Shown here: one piece after another, positions 17,357-28,200 of the stretch
How positions within the stretch are numbered: the first letter of the stretch is position 1
How the letters are laid out: each line of letters opens with the position of its first letter
Assembly (NCBI GenBank): GCA_965225915.1
Contig: OZ245326.1
Coordinates: forward strand, 372,001 to 436,000
DNA length: 64,000 bases
Reading direction: 5' to 3'
Source of the DNA: JAAXHH01 sp965225915
GTDB lineage: Bacteria > JAAXHH01
Program-made: the position numbers and the translations under genes
Notes under the pieces: model-generated
Seen by the model: the letters and a program-made list of their open reading frames with translations, nothing else
Databases searched by the model: none
Told to the model about the DNA's origin: nothing

Positions 17357-17974
17357 TCAGTACAAATCGGCTTCACCCGCGCTGGACCGCAGGATCTCGG
17401 GCTCTTCGCCGGTGAGATCTACCACTGTAGAGGGCTCCGAAACGGCGGCTCCGCCGTCCACGATAACGTCCACGACCTTGCCGTATCGGGATTGAATGGT
17501 ATCGGTGTCGTTCATCGCGGTTCCGTCATCCGCGGTCGCGATACTGGTACTTAAGACGGGCCGGCCGAGCGCCTGCACGATTTCGAGACATATCCGGTTA
17601 TCCGGCACCCGAATACCTACCGTCCGCCGCTTGCCGATCATGAATTTCGGTACGTCCCTCGAAGCCTCGAGAATGAAGGTATAGGGTCCGGGAAGCAAAC
17701 GATTCATCATGCGGTAAGACGCGTTGGAGATGTTCTTCGCGTACTGGGCGAGATCCTTCAGATCGGCGCATACGAAGCTTAGGGGCTTTCCGGTCGGCGC
17801 CTGCTTGATCTGGTAGATCCGATTAATAGCCTTACGGTTGAAAATATCGCAGCCCAGGCCATAGACCGTGTCCGTCGGGTAGATGATTACACCGCCCCTG
17901 CGCAGTTCTTCGACTACCCGGTCGACATGCCTTTTCTGAGGATGTACGGGATGAAGTTGAAGGGTGATGGCCAT
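17357..17974 (-). CDS. tsaC: L-threonylcarbamoyladenylate synthase
   Basis: A 205-aa single-domain YrdC/Sua5-type enzyme. It makes threonylcarbamoyl-AMP from threonine, bicarbonate and ATP for the t6A37 modification of ANN-decoding tRNAs. The conserved N-terminal GGVIIYPTDTVYGLGCD lies at about residues 27-43, followed by RIYQIKQAPTGKPLSFVC, GPYTFILEAS and RTVGIRVPDN. The protein is the short TsaC form without the extra Sua5 C-terminal domain. Its start is six bases below the stop of the threonine aldolase gene, so both are surely one transcript; a shared threonine theme may be coincidence. Confidence 0.92.
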   Translation of the reverse strand: MAITLQLHPVHPQKRHVDRVVEELRRGGVIIYPTDTVYGLGCDIFNRKAINRIYQIKQAPTGKPLSFVCADLKDLAQYAKNISNASYRMMNRLLPGPYTFILEASRDVPKFMIGKRRTVGIRVPDNRICLEIVQALGRPVLSTSIATADDGTAMNDTDTIQSRYGKVVDVIVDGGAAVSEPSTVVDLTGEEPEILRSSAGEADLY

Positions 17975-17980
17975 GGCTGC

Positions 17981-19021
17981 TCAGGAAACGCGGGTCAGTA
18001 CCTTCCTGCAGATGTCGATGGCCCGGTCTATCTGTTCGCCGCTTACGTCGAGGTGGGTTACGGCGCGGATGACGCCGGGCTTCATGGCGATCATCCTGAC
18101 GCCTTCCGCCGCAAGACGGTCGACGGCCTCGAAGGGATCGATACCGTCCCGCAGGCTGAAGAAGATCATGTTGCTGTGAATCTCCTCCAGATCGATCTCG
18201 ACGGTGTCGAGTTCGGCCAGTGCTTCAGCCAGGCGATAGGCGTGCGCGTGATCCTCCGCTAGCCGGGTGATATTGTGCTCCATGGCGTAGAGACCGGCTG
18301 CCGCCAGAACACCCGCCTGGCGCATGCCGCCGCCCAGCATCTTGCGATAATACCGCGCCGCGTCAATCGCGGCCTGGTCACCCGCCAGCACACTGCCGAC
18401 CGGGGCTCCCAGGCCCTTGGATAGGCATACGGAAACCGTATCGACGTACTGGGTATAGGTCTGGGCGGTAAGGCCCTTTGACACACAGGCGTTAAACAAC
18501 CGGGCGCCGTCCATGTGGATGCGCAGGTTGTTTGACCGCGCGCAATCGCTGACCCGGGAAAGGGCATCCACGGGCCAAGGGTATCCCGCGGACTTGTTGT
18601 GGGTGTTCTCCACGGCGACCAGTGCCGTCCTGCCGTAATGCACGTTGTCGCCCCGTTGTATCACTTCTTCCATCTGCGCCGGTGTGAATACGCCTCGATC
18701 GCCCGTCAACAGCCTGACCTGAACACCCGACAGCGCGCCGAGGGCTCCGGCTTCCGCGTTGAACAAGTGGCAGTACCGTTCCGCGATAACGTCATTGCCA
18801 TGATGCGTCTGCGACCTGACCGCCAGCTGGTTGCCCTGTGTACCGCTAGTGACGAACAGCCCGGCTTCTTTGCCGAGCATGGCGGCCATGGCTTCTTCCA
18901 GCCGGTTGACCGAGGGATCCTCTCCAAAACAGTCGTCCCCGACTTCGGCGTTTGCCATGGCCCGGCGCATGGCAGGCGTAGGCTTGGTCATAGTATCGCT
19001 TCGAAGTTCGACGTAACTCAT
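17981..19021 (-). CDS. ltaE: Low-specificity L-threonine aldolase
   Basis: A 346-aa PLP enzyme of the beta-eliminating lyase/threonine aldolase family that splits threonine or allo-threonine to glycine and acetaldehyde. The N-terminal LRSDTMTKPTPAMR and GDDCFGEDPSVNRLEE segments are typical; the substrate-site HMDGARLFNA lies near residue 170 and the Schiff-base Lys is in SVCLSKGLGAPVGS (about Lys203). Full family length. It follows the anti-sigma kinase gene after nine bases and precedes tsaC by six, in a compact minus-strand operon. Confidence 0.92.
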   Translation of the reverse strand: MSYVELRSDTMTKPTPAMRRAMANAEVGDDCFGEDPSVNRLEEAMAAMLGKEAGLFVTSGTQGNQLAVRSQTHHGNDVIAERYCHLFNAEAGALGALSGVQVRLLTGDRGVFTPAQMEEVIQRGDNVHYGRTALVAVENTHNKSAGYPWPVDALSRVSDCARSNNLRIHMDGARLFNACVSKGLTAQTYTQYVDTVSVCLSKGLGAPVGSVLAGDQAAIDAARYYRKMLGGGMRQAGVLAAAGLYAMEHNITRLAEDHAHAYRLAEALAELDTVEIDLEEIHSNMIFFSLRDGIDPFEAVDRLAAEGVRMIAMKPGVIRAVTHLDVSGEQIDRAIDICRKVLTRVS

Positions 19022-19030
19022 TGATTCTCC

Positions 19031-19471
19031 TCACTGCCCGTACTTGATCATTGTCAAACTGGTACCGTTTTCCGATACATCGAACTTTACTTCGTCCATG
19101 AGGGCCTTGATCATCAAGATCCCCCGGCCATTCTCCTTGAGCAGATTGTCCGGGTTACGCGGGTCCGGCAGGGATTCGGGATCGAATCCACGACCACAGT
19201 CGCAGATGTGTATCCGGAACTCGGTCGAACTGCAGTTGCAGGTGATGATGACCTGCTTGGACTCGTCGCACTTGTTTCCGTGAAGTATTGCGTTTTTAAC
19301 AGCTTCGTTCACGGCGACCATGATGTCGCCGCGCGTTGCCTGGTCGTAGCCGATCCGCGCAGTCAGATCCTCTATGCAGCGATCCACCTCCGCAGTCAGA
19401 TCGGGATTGCTGGGAATCGTAAGTTCCAGCGTTTCGCCGTTTCCGGCAGAGTCCTGCTGCCTCTCGACCAT
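19031..19471 (-). CDS. Anti-sigma regulatory factor (RsbW-type serine kinase)
   Basis: A 146-aa GHKL ATPase-fold protein. The N box is VAVNEAVKNAILHGNK, and the G-box region ICDCGRGFDPESLPDPRNPD and ENGRGILMIKALMDEV supply the ATP lid and G motifs. Proteins of this type bind sigma factors or phosphorylate anti-anti-sigma proteins (partner switching). No STAS-domain partner or phosphatase is visible in this window. The open frame extends to 19606 but the start at 19471 has GGAG eight bases upstream and suits the family; the upstream extension has no family similarity. Its gene begins the tight anti-sigma/ltaE/tsaC set. Confidence 0.85.
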   Translation of the reverse strand: MVERQQDSAGNGETLELTIPSNPDLTAEVDRCIEDLTARIGYDQATRGDIMVAVNEAVKNAILHGNKCDESKQVIITCNCSSTEFRIHICDCGRGFDPESLPDPRNPDNLLKENGRGILMIKALMDEVKFDVSENGTSLTMIKYGQ

Positions 19472-19629
19472 GTAGGACGCTCCATGAGGCCGCCACGCAC
19501 GATGTCGGTGTACGGCCGGTATCCACCCCGGGACAGGACGCGTCCCGGTACACGGAATCCTTCCTTCAGATTCAATCAAAGTATGGAGTGGTAGATACCA
19601 TGTCAAGGACGGGGATGGCGTGGAGAGAC

Positions 19630-21438
19630 CTACGAAGTTTTGTTGAATCTGCGTTCGATCTCCTCAAGAGGCATGCGCACGACGACGGGGCGGCCCCGGG
19701 GTGTCACATAAGGCATTTCGGTCGCGAAAAGATCGTTGACGAGCAAGTTCATCTCCCGCTGGGTCAGCGAGTCGCCCTTCCTGATTCCCGCGTGGGAGGA
19801 AAAAGTGAGCGCGATACGTTCTTCCGCCTTGAAGTCCTGCGCGGGCAGATCCTGCAGGTTTTCGATCATGCGCTGAAACAGTGTATCTACACTCTGGTTG
19901 TTCGCCATGCAGGGAACCGCGTCTACGACCACGGTCCGTTCGCCGAACAGTTTCACACTGAATCCCATCTTGCCGAATAGATCGAAGTGTTCCTTGACGA
20001 GCGCGAACTGTGGTATCATGAGATCCATGGTCACCGGAAACAACAACTGCTGGGAGGGGGCGGATTCGTGATCTATCGTTTTTAAAGCCCGTTCGAACAG
20101 CACACGCTCATGGGCGGCGTGCTGGTCTATGAGCACGAATCCACCCTTGATCTGGGCGAAGATGTAGGAGTTGTGCAGTTGCCAGAGTGGTACCATATCG
20201 CCGTCGGGATCCTCACGAACGGCTCCCTGCCGCTCTTCGTCATTCACTTCCCGTACCGGGTCGCCCGGGGTATAGGTCCACTCGACCGATGCGGCGACGG
20301 CACCTGGACGCTTGAAATCGAACAGACCCGCTTGTTTTCTGCGCTCCATGGTTGATTCAGGACCGGGTATGTCCCCATTTCCAGGCACCGAGGCCGGCGT
20401 CATGGTTGTTATGCCCTGCGTATCCGTCTCGAAAACGGGAACCACATCCGAATTCTGCAGCGCCATACGAATGGATCGCAGCAGCGTCTCATATACCTTG
20501 GATTCGTTGGAAAACCGGATCTCTCGCTTCGTAGGATGGACGTTGACGTCCACCTGGTCGAGATCGATGGTCAGGAAAATGATTGATACGGGATACCGCT
20601 CTCTGGGGAGGATGGATCCGTACCCTTCGAACACGGCATGATTGAGCGCGCGGCTGGATACCGGCCGCTGGTTGATGAACAGGTACTGGTGGGTACGGGA
20701 AACCCGGGCGGTATCGGGACGGCTGATAAAACCGTGTATCTTGACGAGTTCATCGTCGTAAGTGACCGGTATCATTTGATTCATCAGCGTGTTGCCCATG
20801 ACGGCCTGGGCGCGGGTATAGGCGTTTGAAACGGCCGGGAGGGACAGGGTTTCCCTTCCGTCGACCGTCAGGGAGAAGGCGATTTCGGGATACGCCATCG
20901 CCGTGGTGGAAACCGCGGAAACGATATGGCGCGTCTCCGTACCCGTTGTCCGCAGGAATTTCCGCCGCGCGGGTACGTTGTAGAACAACTGGGATACGGC
21001 GATCGTCGTACCCTGGGCGCGCCCGGCGTCCGTCACCCGGGGGGCCGCCCCGTCATCGATGCGAATCCGGGTACCTGCCACTTCCCCCGCGGTATTCGTC
21101 GTCAGGTCCACCCTGGCCACTGCGGCGATGCTGGACAGCGCTTCGCCCCGAAATCCAAATGTACCGATGCGATAGAGGTCTTCTTCGTCGTCGATCTTGC
21201 TGGTCGCGTGCCGTTCGAAGGCCAGCACCGCGTCCTGCCGGGGCATGCCCCTACCGTTGTCCATCACGCGTATGAGTTGTTTGCCGCCCGACTTGATCTC
21301 TACTGAAATACGCTCGCCACCGGCATCAATGGCATTTTCGACCAGTTCCTTGACGACCGAGGAAGGACGTTCGATTACCTCGCCTGCGGCGATCTTGTTT
21401 GCGAGGTTTTCGGGTAGCACTTTGATCTGATCAGACAT
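19630..21438 (-). CDS. mutL: DNA mismatch repair protein MutL
   Basis: A 602-aa MutL that couples MutS recognition to strand incision. The GHKL ATPase motifs are intact: ELVENAIDAG near residue 36, DNGRGMPRQDA near 61 and GTFGFRGEALSSI near 93. The C-terminal dimerisation domain carries DQHAAHERVLFE (about residue 440), matching the DQHA-X2-E-X4-E metal motif of MutL proteins that are themselves endonucleases, so strand choice need not depend on MutH. A weakly conserved acidic linker joins the halves. It starts 13 bp below the sorbosone-dehydrogenase-like gene, possibly transcribed with it. mutS is not in the window. Confidence 0.95.
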   Translation of the reverse strand: MSDQIKVLPENLANKIAAGEVIERPSSVVKELVENAIDAGGERISVEIKSGGKQLIRVMDNGRGMPRQDAVLAFERHATSKIDDEEDLYRIGTFGFRGEALSSIAAVARVDLTTNTAGEVAGTRIRIDDGAAPRVTDAGRAQGTTIAVSQLFYNVPARRKFLRTTGTETRHIVSAVSTTAMAYPEIAFSLTVDGRETLSLPAVSNAYTRAQAVMGNTLMNQMIPVTYDDELVKIHGFISRPDTARVSRTHQYLFINQRPVSSRALNHAVFEGYGSILPRERYPVSIIFLTIDLDQVDVNVHPTKREIRFSNESKVYETLLRSIRMALQNSDVVPVFETDTQGITTMTPASVPGNGDIPGPESTMERRKQAGLFDFKRPGAVAASVEWTYTPGDPVREVNDEERQGAVREDPDGDMVPLWQLHNSYIFAQIKGGFVLIDQHAAHERVLFERALKTIDHESAPSQQLLFPVTMDLMIPQFALVKEHFDLFGKMGFSVKLFGERTVVVDAVPCMANNQSVDTLFQRMIENLQDLPAQDFKAEERIALTFSSHAGIRKGDSLTQREMNLLVNDLFATEMPYVTPRGRPVVVRMPLEEIERRFNKTS

Positions 21439-21451
21439 GGAACTCTCTAGT

Positions 21452-22594
<1,143 letters not shown>

Positions 22595-22802
22595 TTGGAG
22601 GGGTCGGGAGGTGTCGTTGCGGGCATGTTTTATGGCCGGAGGCGCGACTGTCCGAACCAGGGTCTATAAGATCGTATCGGCTGCGTCTATGGTAAGGATG
22701 CCGGGGATACAAATCAAGGACAAAGTGGTGCTTGCGTTTGCCCGGATCGACCGTTAATGTTTACCACGAGTTCGTCTAAATCCGTAATTGAGGTAACAGG
22801 CT

Positions 22803-24131
22803 ATGTCTCGCATCGAACGCCTGCGCAACAACGGTATTGAAGCGTACCCCGCCCGGGTCAATCGGTCGCATACGGTGCAGCAGGCCCGGGAACCAGGTAC
22901 CGGCCGCCGTGCTTCGGTTATTGCCGGCCGGCTGGTCAGGCTGGATCCGCATGCCCGGGGAGGCGCGTTGAAGGACTGGTCCGGCACGATCGAACTGGTC
23001 CTCGCTGCCCCGGCCCTGTCCGAGGTCCTTCCCTTGCTTGCCAGGGGAGACCTGGTGGAGTGTACGGGAACGTGGGGGCAGGACGCCTATGACGTTACAG
23101 CCATGAGACTCCTGGTACCCAGCCTACGTGACGCGCCCGAGCCAGCTGCGGCCGACGCCGTATGTATCAGGGCGCAACTCATGGCCCAAACCCGTTCCTT
23201 CTTCGAATCCCGCGGGTTCATCAACGTGGACACCCCGACCTTCATGACGGTGCCGGACCTGACACCGGCACTGCGCTCCTTTCGAACCGATTTTGTGGAC
23301 AACCAGGGCGATTCCCATCCATTCTACCTGCAGACCTCGCCCGAGCACTTCATGAAACGCCTGCTGACTTCTGGCTGCGAACACATATACCAGATATGCC
23401 GGTTCTACCGCAACGGCGAACGATACGACACACACCATCCCGAGTTCACAGGTCTCGAGTGGTACGAAGCCTTTGCCGACTACGGGACGGTGATGGAAAC
23501 CACCGAGGCTTATGTGACTTCACTGGCGGAGGCACTAAATCATTCCAGTAAACTTGCCTACCAGGGAACGGAGATCGATCTCCGGCCGCCGTGGCCGCGG
23601 TACCGGGTCAGGGATTTCTTCCTGGACCGCTCCGGTATCGATCTGGATGACTGCGTAACTCGTGACGCGTTTGCCGCCGCGGCCCGGGCCAGGGGTTGCG
23701 AGGTGCGGGAAGATGACGAATGGGATGACCTGTTTCATCGCGTTTTCCTTACTGCCGTGGAACCAGCTTTGCCCGCCGGCCGGCCGGTCTTCCTGACCGA
23801 ATATCCCGCCCGGTTGCCGTCCCTGGCGCGGCACGTTCCCGGCGACGCCCGGTATGTGGAGCGATTCGAATTGTACATGGGTGGACTGGAACTGGCCAAC
23901 GCCTTCACGGAGTTGAACGATCCGGTGGAGCAGCGCAGGCGATTCGAGGCGGACCTGCAGGTAAAACGAGCGCGGGAAGGCTACGACGGCGGCGTGGATG
24001 AAGCGCTGCTGGCGGCCCTCGAATACGGAATGCCCCCTGCGGGCGGCATCGCCTTCGGACTGGACAGACTGGCCATGCTTTTCGCCGATGTCCGTACCAT
24101 CGACCCCATGATCATGTTCAGGAATCACTGA
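22803..24131 (+). CDS. EpmA-like lysyl-tRNA-synthetase-type ligase with N-terminal OB-like region
   Basis: A 442-aa class II aminoacyl-tRNA-synthetase fold protein. The catalytic part (from about residue 120) resembles EpmA/PoxA, which attaches beta-lysine to elongation factor P: YLQTSPEHFMKRLL, the motif-2 ICRFYRNGERYDTHHPEFTGLEWY-type block, ELANAFTELNDPVEQ and the motif-3 GIAFGLDRLAML. Unlike ordinary EpmA (about 325 aa) it keeps about 110 residues in front, beginning IERLRNNGIEAYPAR like the start of LysRS and continuing as a poorly conserved OB-like region. EF-P lysine ligase is the best guess; a divergent LysRS is the alternative. EF-P and EpmB are not nearby. Confidence 0.75.
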   Translation: MSRIERLRNNGIEAYPARVNRSHTVQQAREPGTGRRASVIAGRLVRLDPHARGGALKDWSGTIELVLAAPALSEVLPLLARGDLVECTGTWGQDAYDVTAMRLLVPSLRDAPEPAAADAVCIRAQLMAQTRSFFESRGFINVDTPTFMTVPDLTPALRSFRTDFVDNQGDSHPFYLQTSPEHFMKRLLTSGCEHIYQICRFYRNGERYDTHHPEFTGLEWYEAFADYGTVMETTEAYVTSLAEALNHSSKLAYQGTEIDLRPPWPRYRVRDFFLDRSGIDLDDCVTRDAFAAAARARGCEVREDDEWDDLFHRVFLTAVEPALPAGRPVFLTEYPARLPSLARHVPGDARYVERFELYMGGLELANAFTELNDPVEQRRRFEADLQVKRAREGYDGGVDEALLAALEYGMPPAGGIAFGLDRLAMLFADVRTIDPMIMFRNH

Positions 24132-24172
24132 CCAGGACGCGGTATTTAATACGTCGAATTCAGGAGGAAGGC

Positions 24173-25198
24173 ATGCGGGCACTGATGTATCTGGGAACGC
24201 GTCAAATGGAAATGCAGGAGGTTGCCGAACCTGGGATTACGCCCGGCCACGTCGTGCTGAGGGTAGGCGCGGCGAGCATCTGCGGATCGGACCTGCACGG
24301 CTTTCTGGGCAAGAGCGCCAAGCGCGTCCCGCCGTTGATCATGGGTCACGAGTTCACCGGCGAGATCGTGGATCTCGGCCCCGGTGTGGATCTACTGTCC
24401 ATCGGCGACCGGGTCACGATCAATCCGATCCTGTCGTGCGGCCTGTGCGAGGAGTGCCTGCGAGGCCGCACCAATATCTGTCCGCACAGAGCAGTCATAG
24501 GCATCGAACATCCGGGCGCCTTCGCCAACTTCGTGTCCGTTCCCGCGGAGTCGTGCTTCAAACTGCCGGATCACGTGGGTGATCTCGAAGGCAGCATGGT
24601 CGAATCCCTGTCGAACGCGTTGCATATCTTCGATCGAAGCCTCCATGGGTTTATCCGAAGCGTGGCCGTCATCGGCGCGGGTACACAGGGGCTTCTGGCC
24701 CTGCAGGTGGCCCGCCACATCGGAGCGATCCGCATCGCGGTGACCGATATGGTCCCTTCCCGCCTGGCGCTGGCCGCGACCCTGGGCGCGACCCATCCGG
24801 TCGACGTGGGTGAATGCGATCCGGTGGAAGCGGTACTGGAAATGACCGATGGACAAGGGGTGGATCTGGCCGTCGAAGCAGTAGGCCACGCGGCGACGCA
24901 GGAACAGGCCGTACGGATGCTGCGGCAGGGCGGAGAGGCCGTGCTGCTGGGTCTAGGCGCCGAATCACCCATGGCCATAGACGGCGTGGCCATGGTCAAC
25001 AGGGAACTGGTCGTCCGCGGATCCTACGCCTACACGAGTCTGGATTTCGCCTATTCCCTCGAACTGATCTCCACCGGCAAGATCGATGTCGCCTCCATGG
25101 TCGTCGCCAGGGACCTGGAGCAGGGCCCCGGCATATTCGAGAAACTGGTGGACGACCCGGGCGACCTGATCAAGGTGGCGCTGGTTCCCGGATCCTAA
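24173..25198 (+). CDS. Zinc-dependent medium-chain alcohol/polyol dehydrogenase
   Basis: A 341-aa MDR-family dehydrogenase resembling threonine and sorbitol dehydrogenases. The catalytic zinc ligands are Cys in ASICGSDLHGF (about 39) and HE in IMGHEFTGEIV (about 60); the structural zinc is bound by CGLCEECLRGRTNIC (C-x2-C-x2-C-x7-C, about 89-103). The Rossmann motif VAVIGAGTQGLLALQ follows near residue 163. It oxidises a secondary alcohol or polyol with NAD(P). AGGAGGAAGGC precedes the ATG. It sits 41 bp after the EpmA-like gene and is stopped just before a hairpin at 25201. Substrate undefined. Confidence 0.88.
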   Translation: MRALMYLGTRQMEMQEVAEPGITPGHVVLRVGAASICGSDLHGFLGKSAKRVPPLIMGHEFTGEIVDLGPGVDLLSIGDRVTINPILSCGLCEECLRGRTNICPHRAVIGIEHPGAFANFVSVPAESCFKLPDHVGDLEGSMVESLSNALHIFDRSLHGFIRSVAVIGAGTQGLLALQVARHIGAIRIAVTDMVPSRLALAATLGATHPVDVGECDPVEAVLEMTDGQGVDLAVEAVGHAATQEQAVRMLRQGGEAVLLGLGAESPMAIDGVAMVNRELVVRGSYAYTSLDFAYSLELISTGKIDVASMVVARDLEQGPGIFEKLVDDPGDLIKVALVPGS

Positions 25199-25200
25199 AG

Positions 25201-25218
25201 AGACCTGAAGTCAGGTCT
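25201..25218. terminator. Compact hairpin between convergent genes
   Basis: AGACCTG and CAGGTCT pair around a four-base loop, exactly between the dehydrogenase stop and the stop of the large minus-strand gene. There is no T-run, so as an intrinsic terminator it is weak; it may protect 3' ends. Confidence 0.4.
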
Positions 25219-25233
25219 GGGCAGCGATCCCTA

Positions 25234-28200
25234 TCACCGCCCGGAGCCATGAAGCCGCATGGCCTGTCGAAACCCTTCCTGGGAGACCCAGCGCGTGTTG
25301 TAGGCGTCCCTGAATTCCCGGTGATCGGCGCTATCCGGGAAATGGGTCTCCAGGCCGTAAGGATAGCGGTCCATACCGTGAAAGGGCAGCGGTTCTATCG
25401 TGGCGGCCGTCGCCGTGTTTAGGTCGCCTTCCTTGAGCCAGCCATCGGTATGCAACACGAAGTCCCTTTCCCATCCGGACGGCGGTTCGGGCAGGTCAGC
25501 GGCGTCGAAGGTCACGGTTATTTCTTCCCCGGAACTGTAGATGACGTATTGGTCGTCGGATGACCGCAGCAGGGGCGTGACGTCGCCGTACCGGGTCCGG
25601 AATCCCTCGAAAGGCAGCCACTGGGGTTCGGCGCTCAGCGTTTCGTAGTCTCTTACGAACGGGCCGTAGGAAGCGGTCCGGTACTCCCGGGAGTAACCGC
25701 GGTAGTGCAGGTCTGCGGAAGCGGGAGACAACCGGGTGATCTTCCTTTCGGCGCGCACTGGTTCGTCGACGGTGAAAAATACCTCGCTCCAGTACAGCTG
25801 CAGATTCGTGGTGAGTCTTACGCGGTAGTCGTCGGCGGGAAAACGGTCCGTCAGATCGATGAATATGGTCTTGTGTTCACCCGACGGAAAACCGGTGTAC
25901 GGGATCACGGTCCGCCACTGTCCTTCGCCGTCCGGCGTTTCCAGGTACGGAGGGACGACGGCAGCGTACCTTCGTTGAGACAGGGCCAGGTTGGAACTGG
26001 GTTCAACGGGCATGATCCAGCCGCACAGATAGAGATGGATCCGTTCCGCGCTTTTCAGATCACCCAGGTCCAACGTAATCGAATGCAGTTCGGGAACGCC
26101 CTGGTAGTCTCCGAGTTTGAAATCACCGGCGTATAGACTGTCCCGGGCGGCAAGGCGCGGTAGGATATCGTGTCCATGGTGATCGCGAGCCGCAACAGGC
26201 AGGCGTGGATCGGTTACGGTGTGGATCTCCAGTCCGGGGTAGGGCGGCGGCAGGTACTTTTCATCCACGTATATGTCCGTTTCCGCCGGGTGATCGACGA
26301 CCAGCAGTTCCATTTTGTCCATGTACACCGCGTCCCACAGTTCCTCCACGACGCGGACCACGTACCTGTCATCCTGCTTGCGCAACTGGTCTCCCCGGAT
26401 CTTTACATAGTCGTTCGCCGCGTCCGGAAAGGCGGGTGCGCCGGTTTCCGTCAGCGCGCCTATGGCGCTCCGCGTCATGAGGTGCGTGACGAATTCGTAC
26501 CGGTCGCCGTTCCAGGTGTACAGCGACGGACACGATCCCTTGAGCCGTTGGGGTTCGATGATGAGCGTGCGCGATTCAGGTTCAATCCGGTTCTGCGGGA
26601 CCCCGTTGCTCCATATGACACGGACCACGTCTGCCCGATCCCGTTTCCCCAGACCGATATGGGTGATGGGAGCGTCGACCAGCACGGACTGGTAGTGCGC
26701 CTCCGCGTTTACCTCGATCGTGGACCCAATGCCGTAGAAATTGTTCTTCCCGCTTCCTTCGAGCGCCGCGGCGAGCTGTACGTTCAACCACCCGTTCGCG
26801 TTGCCGCCGTCATTTCGAAGCACCAGGACGCGCCCACCGGAAAGCAGCGCGAGATCGACGTCACCGTCATCGTCCAGGTCGCCGGTCTCCAGGTCTTCGA
26901 CAGTCGAGGGCAGGCCGGGCAGCAGAGACGCCGGTTCCTCGAACCGACCGTTCCCCAGGTTTCTGATCAGCCGGAGTCCAGCCCGTTCCGGGTCCGCGGC
27001 ACCGGCGAGGGCCAGATCGATGAAACCGTCGTTATCGAAATCGACCGTCCGAGCGGCGAACGTTTCCAGGCCACCGCACGCGTTGCTGAAGGACGCGGGC
27101 GTACTCTCCCCATCGAAACGGTTTCCGCCATCGTTCCACAGAACCCGGCAGCCGTCGTCTCCGGTTCCCGCCAAAAACACGTCCAACGCGCCGTCGTTGT
27201 TGAAATCGGCCGTGACGACCGTTTTCGCTCCGCCCCGCCGGATTCCGCCGAAACGGTCCGTCCAGTCCACCCACCTGCCCTGCCGCACGTTTCTGTAGAG
27301 CCGGTGTGATTCGTCTTTAAATAGAGCAATAACATCCACGGCTCCGTCCAGATCGAAGTCTCCCCAGGCAAGAGGCTGGGCGGACGCCACATCGGTAACG
27401 CCGCCAGCTGCTTCGGAAACGCCGTCGGGCGGAGCACTGGATCCGCCACCATCCGTTTCGTCGAAACCCGTTAAGGCCGAGGCTTCCTCAAACAGCCCTC
27501 CCTCCGTATGACGATAGAATCGAAGCGCCTCCATGTCGGACGCCAGGATATCCAGGTCTCCGTCGTGGTCGAAATCCGCCCGGGACACGAAGACAGGTGA
27601 AGGAGACCCGTTTGTTCCGTTCGTCGAATCGAAGGTCTGTGCCAGGACGAAGGTGCCGTCCCCGGTATTGTGGTACACCTGGTACCGCCCGGTTCCGGCT
27701 GCTAACAGGTCCGTATCCCCGTCGTTGTCGAAATCACCTGTTGACAGTCGATAGATCGAATCCGCCGGTTCCCCGGACCATGGATTCGAAACGGTCTCCC
27801 AGCCGGCCACGCGGTTTCGCACTACGAATAGTTCATCTGGACTCACCAGCGCCAGGTCGAGTCGGCCATCCCCGTCCACATCCGCCACCGCCAGGTCGGT
27901 CCACACCCCCTGCGCCCGGAGCAAACCACCCATCAGTTCGTCTCCCGCGTCCACGAATTTCATGTCAACCAGGGTGTCCGCGGCCGACACTGCCAAGTCG
28001 AACGGTGCCGACCTGAAATCGTAAAGAGGGGGCGATTGCTGCGACGGGTCCCCGAGGCGATCCCTCGACGCCCGGTATGCCGGGTCCACCACGAGCAGGT
28101 TGCCCAGGATGCCCGCGCTGGATTCGGCCTCGGCCGCGTCCCGGCGATTCAGCGCGTCCAGCGTTCGATCCAGCCAGGTCTGCACGTCATCGGGAACGGG

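Noticed and set aside
26170..27309. 379-aa plus-strand frame opposite the FG-GAP gene
   Set aside because: Shadow of the high-GC minus-strand gene; no family motif and no ribosome site.
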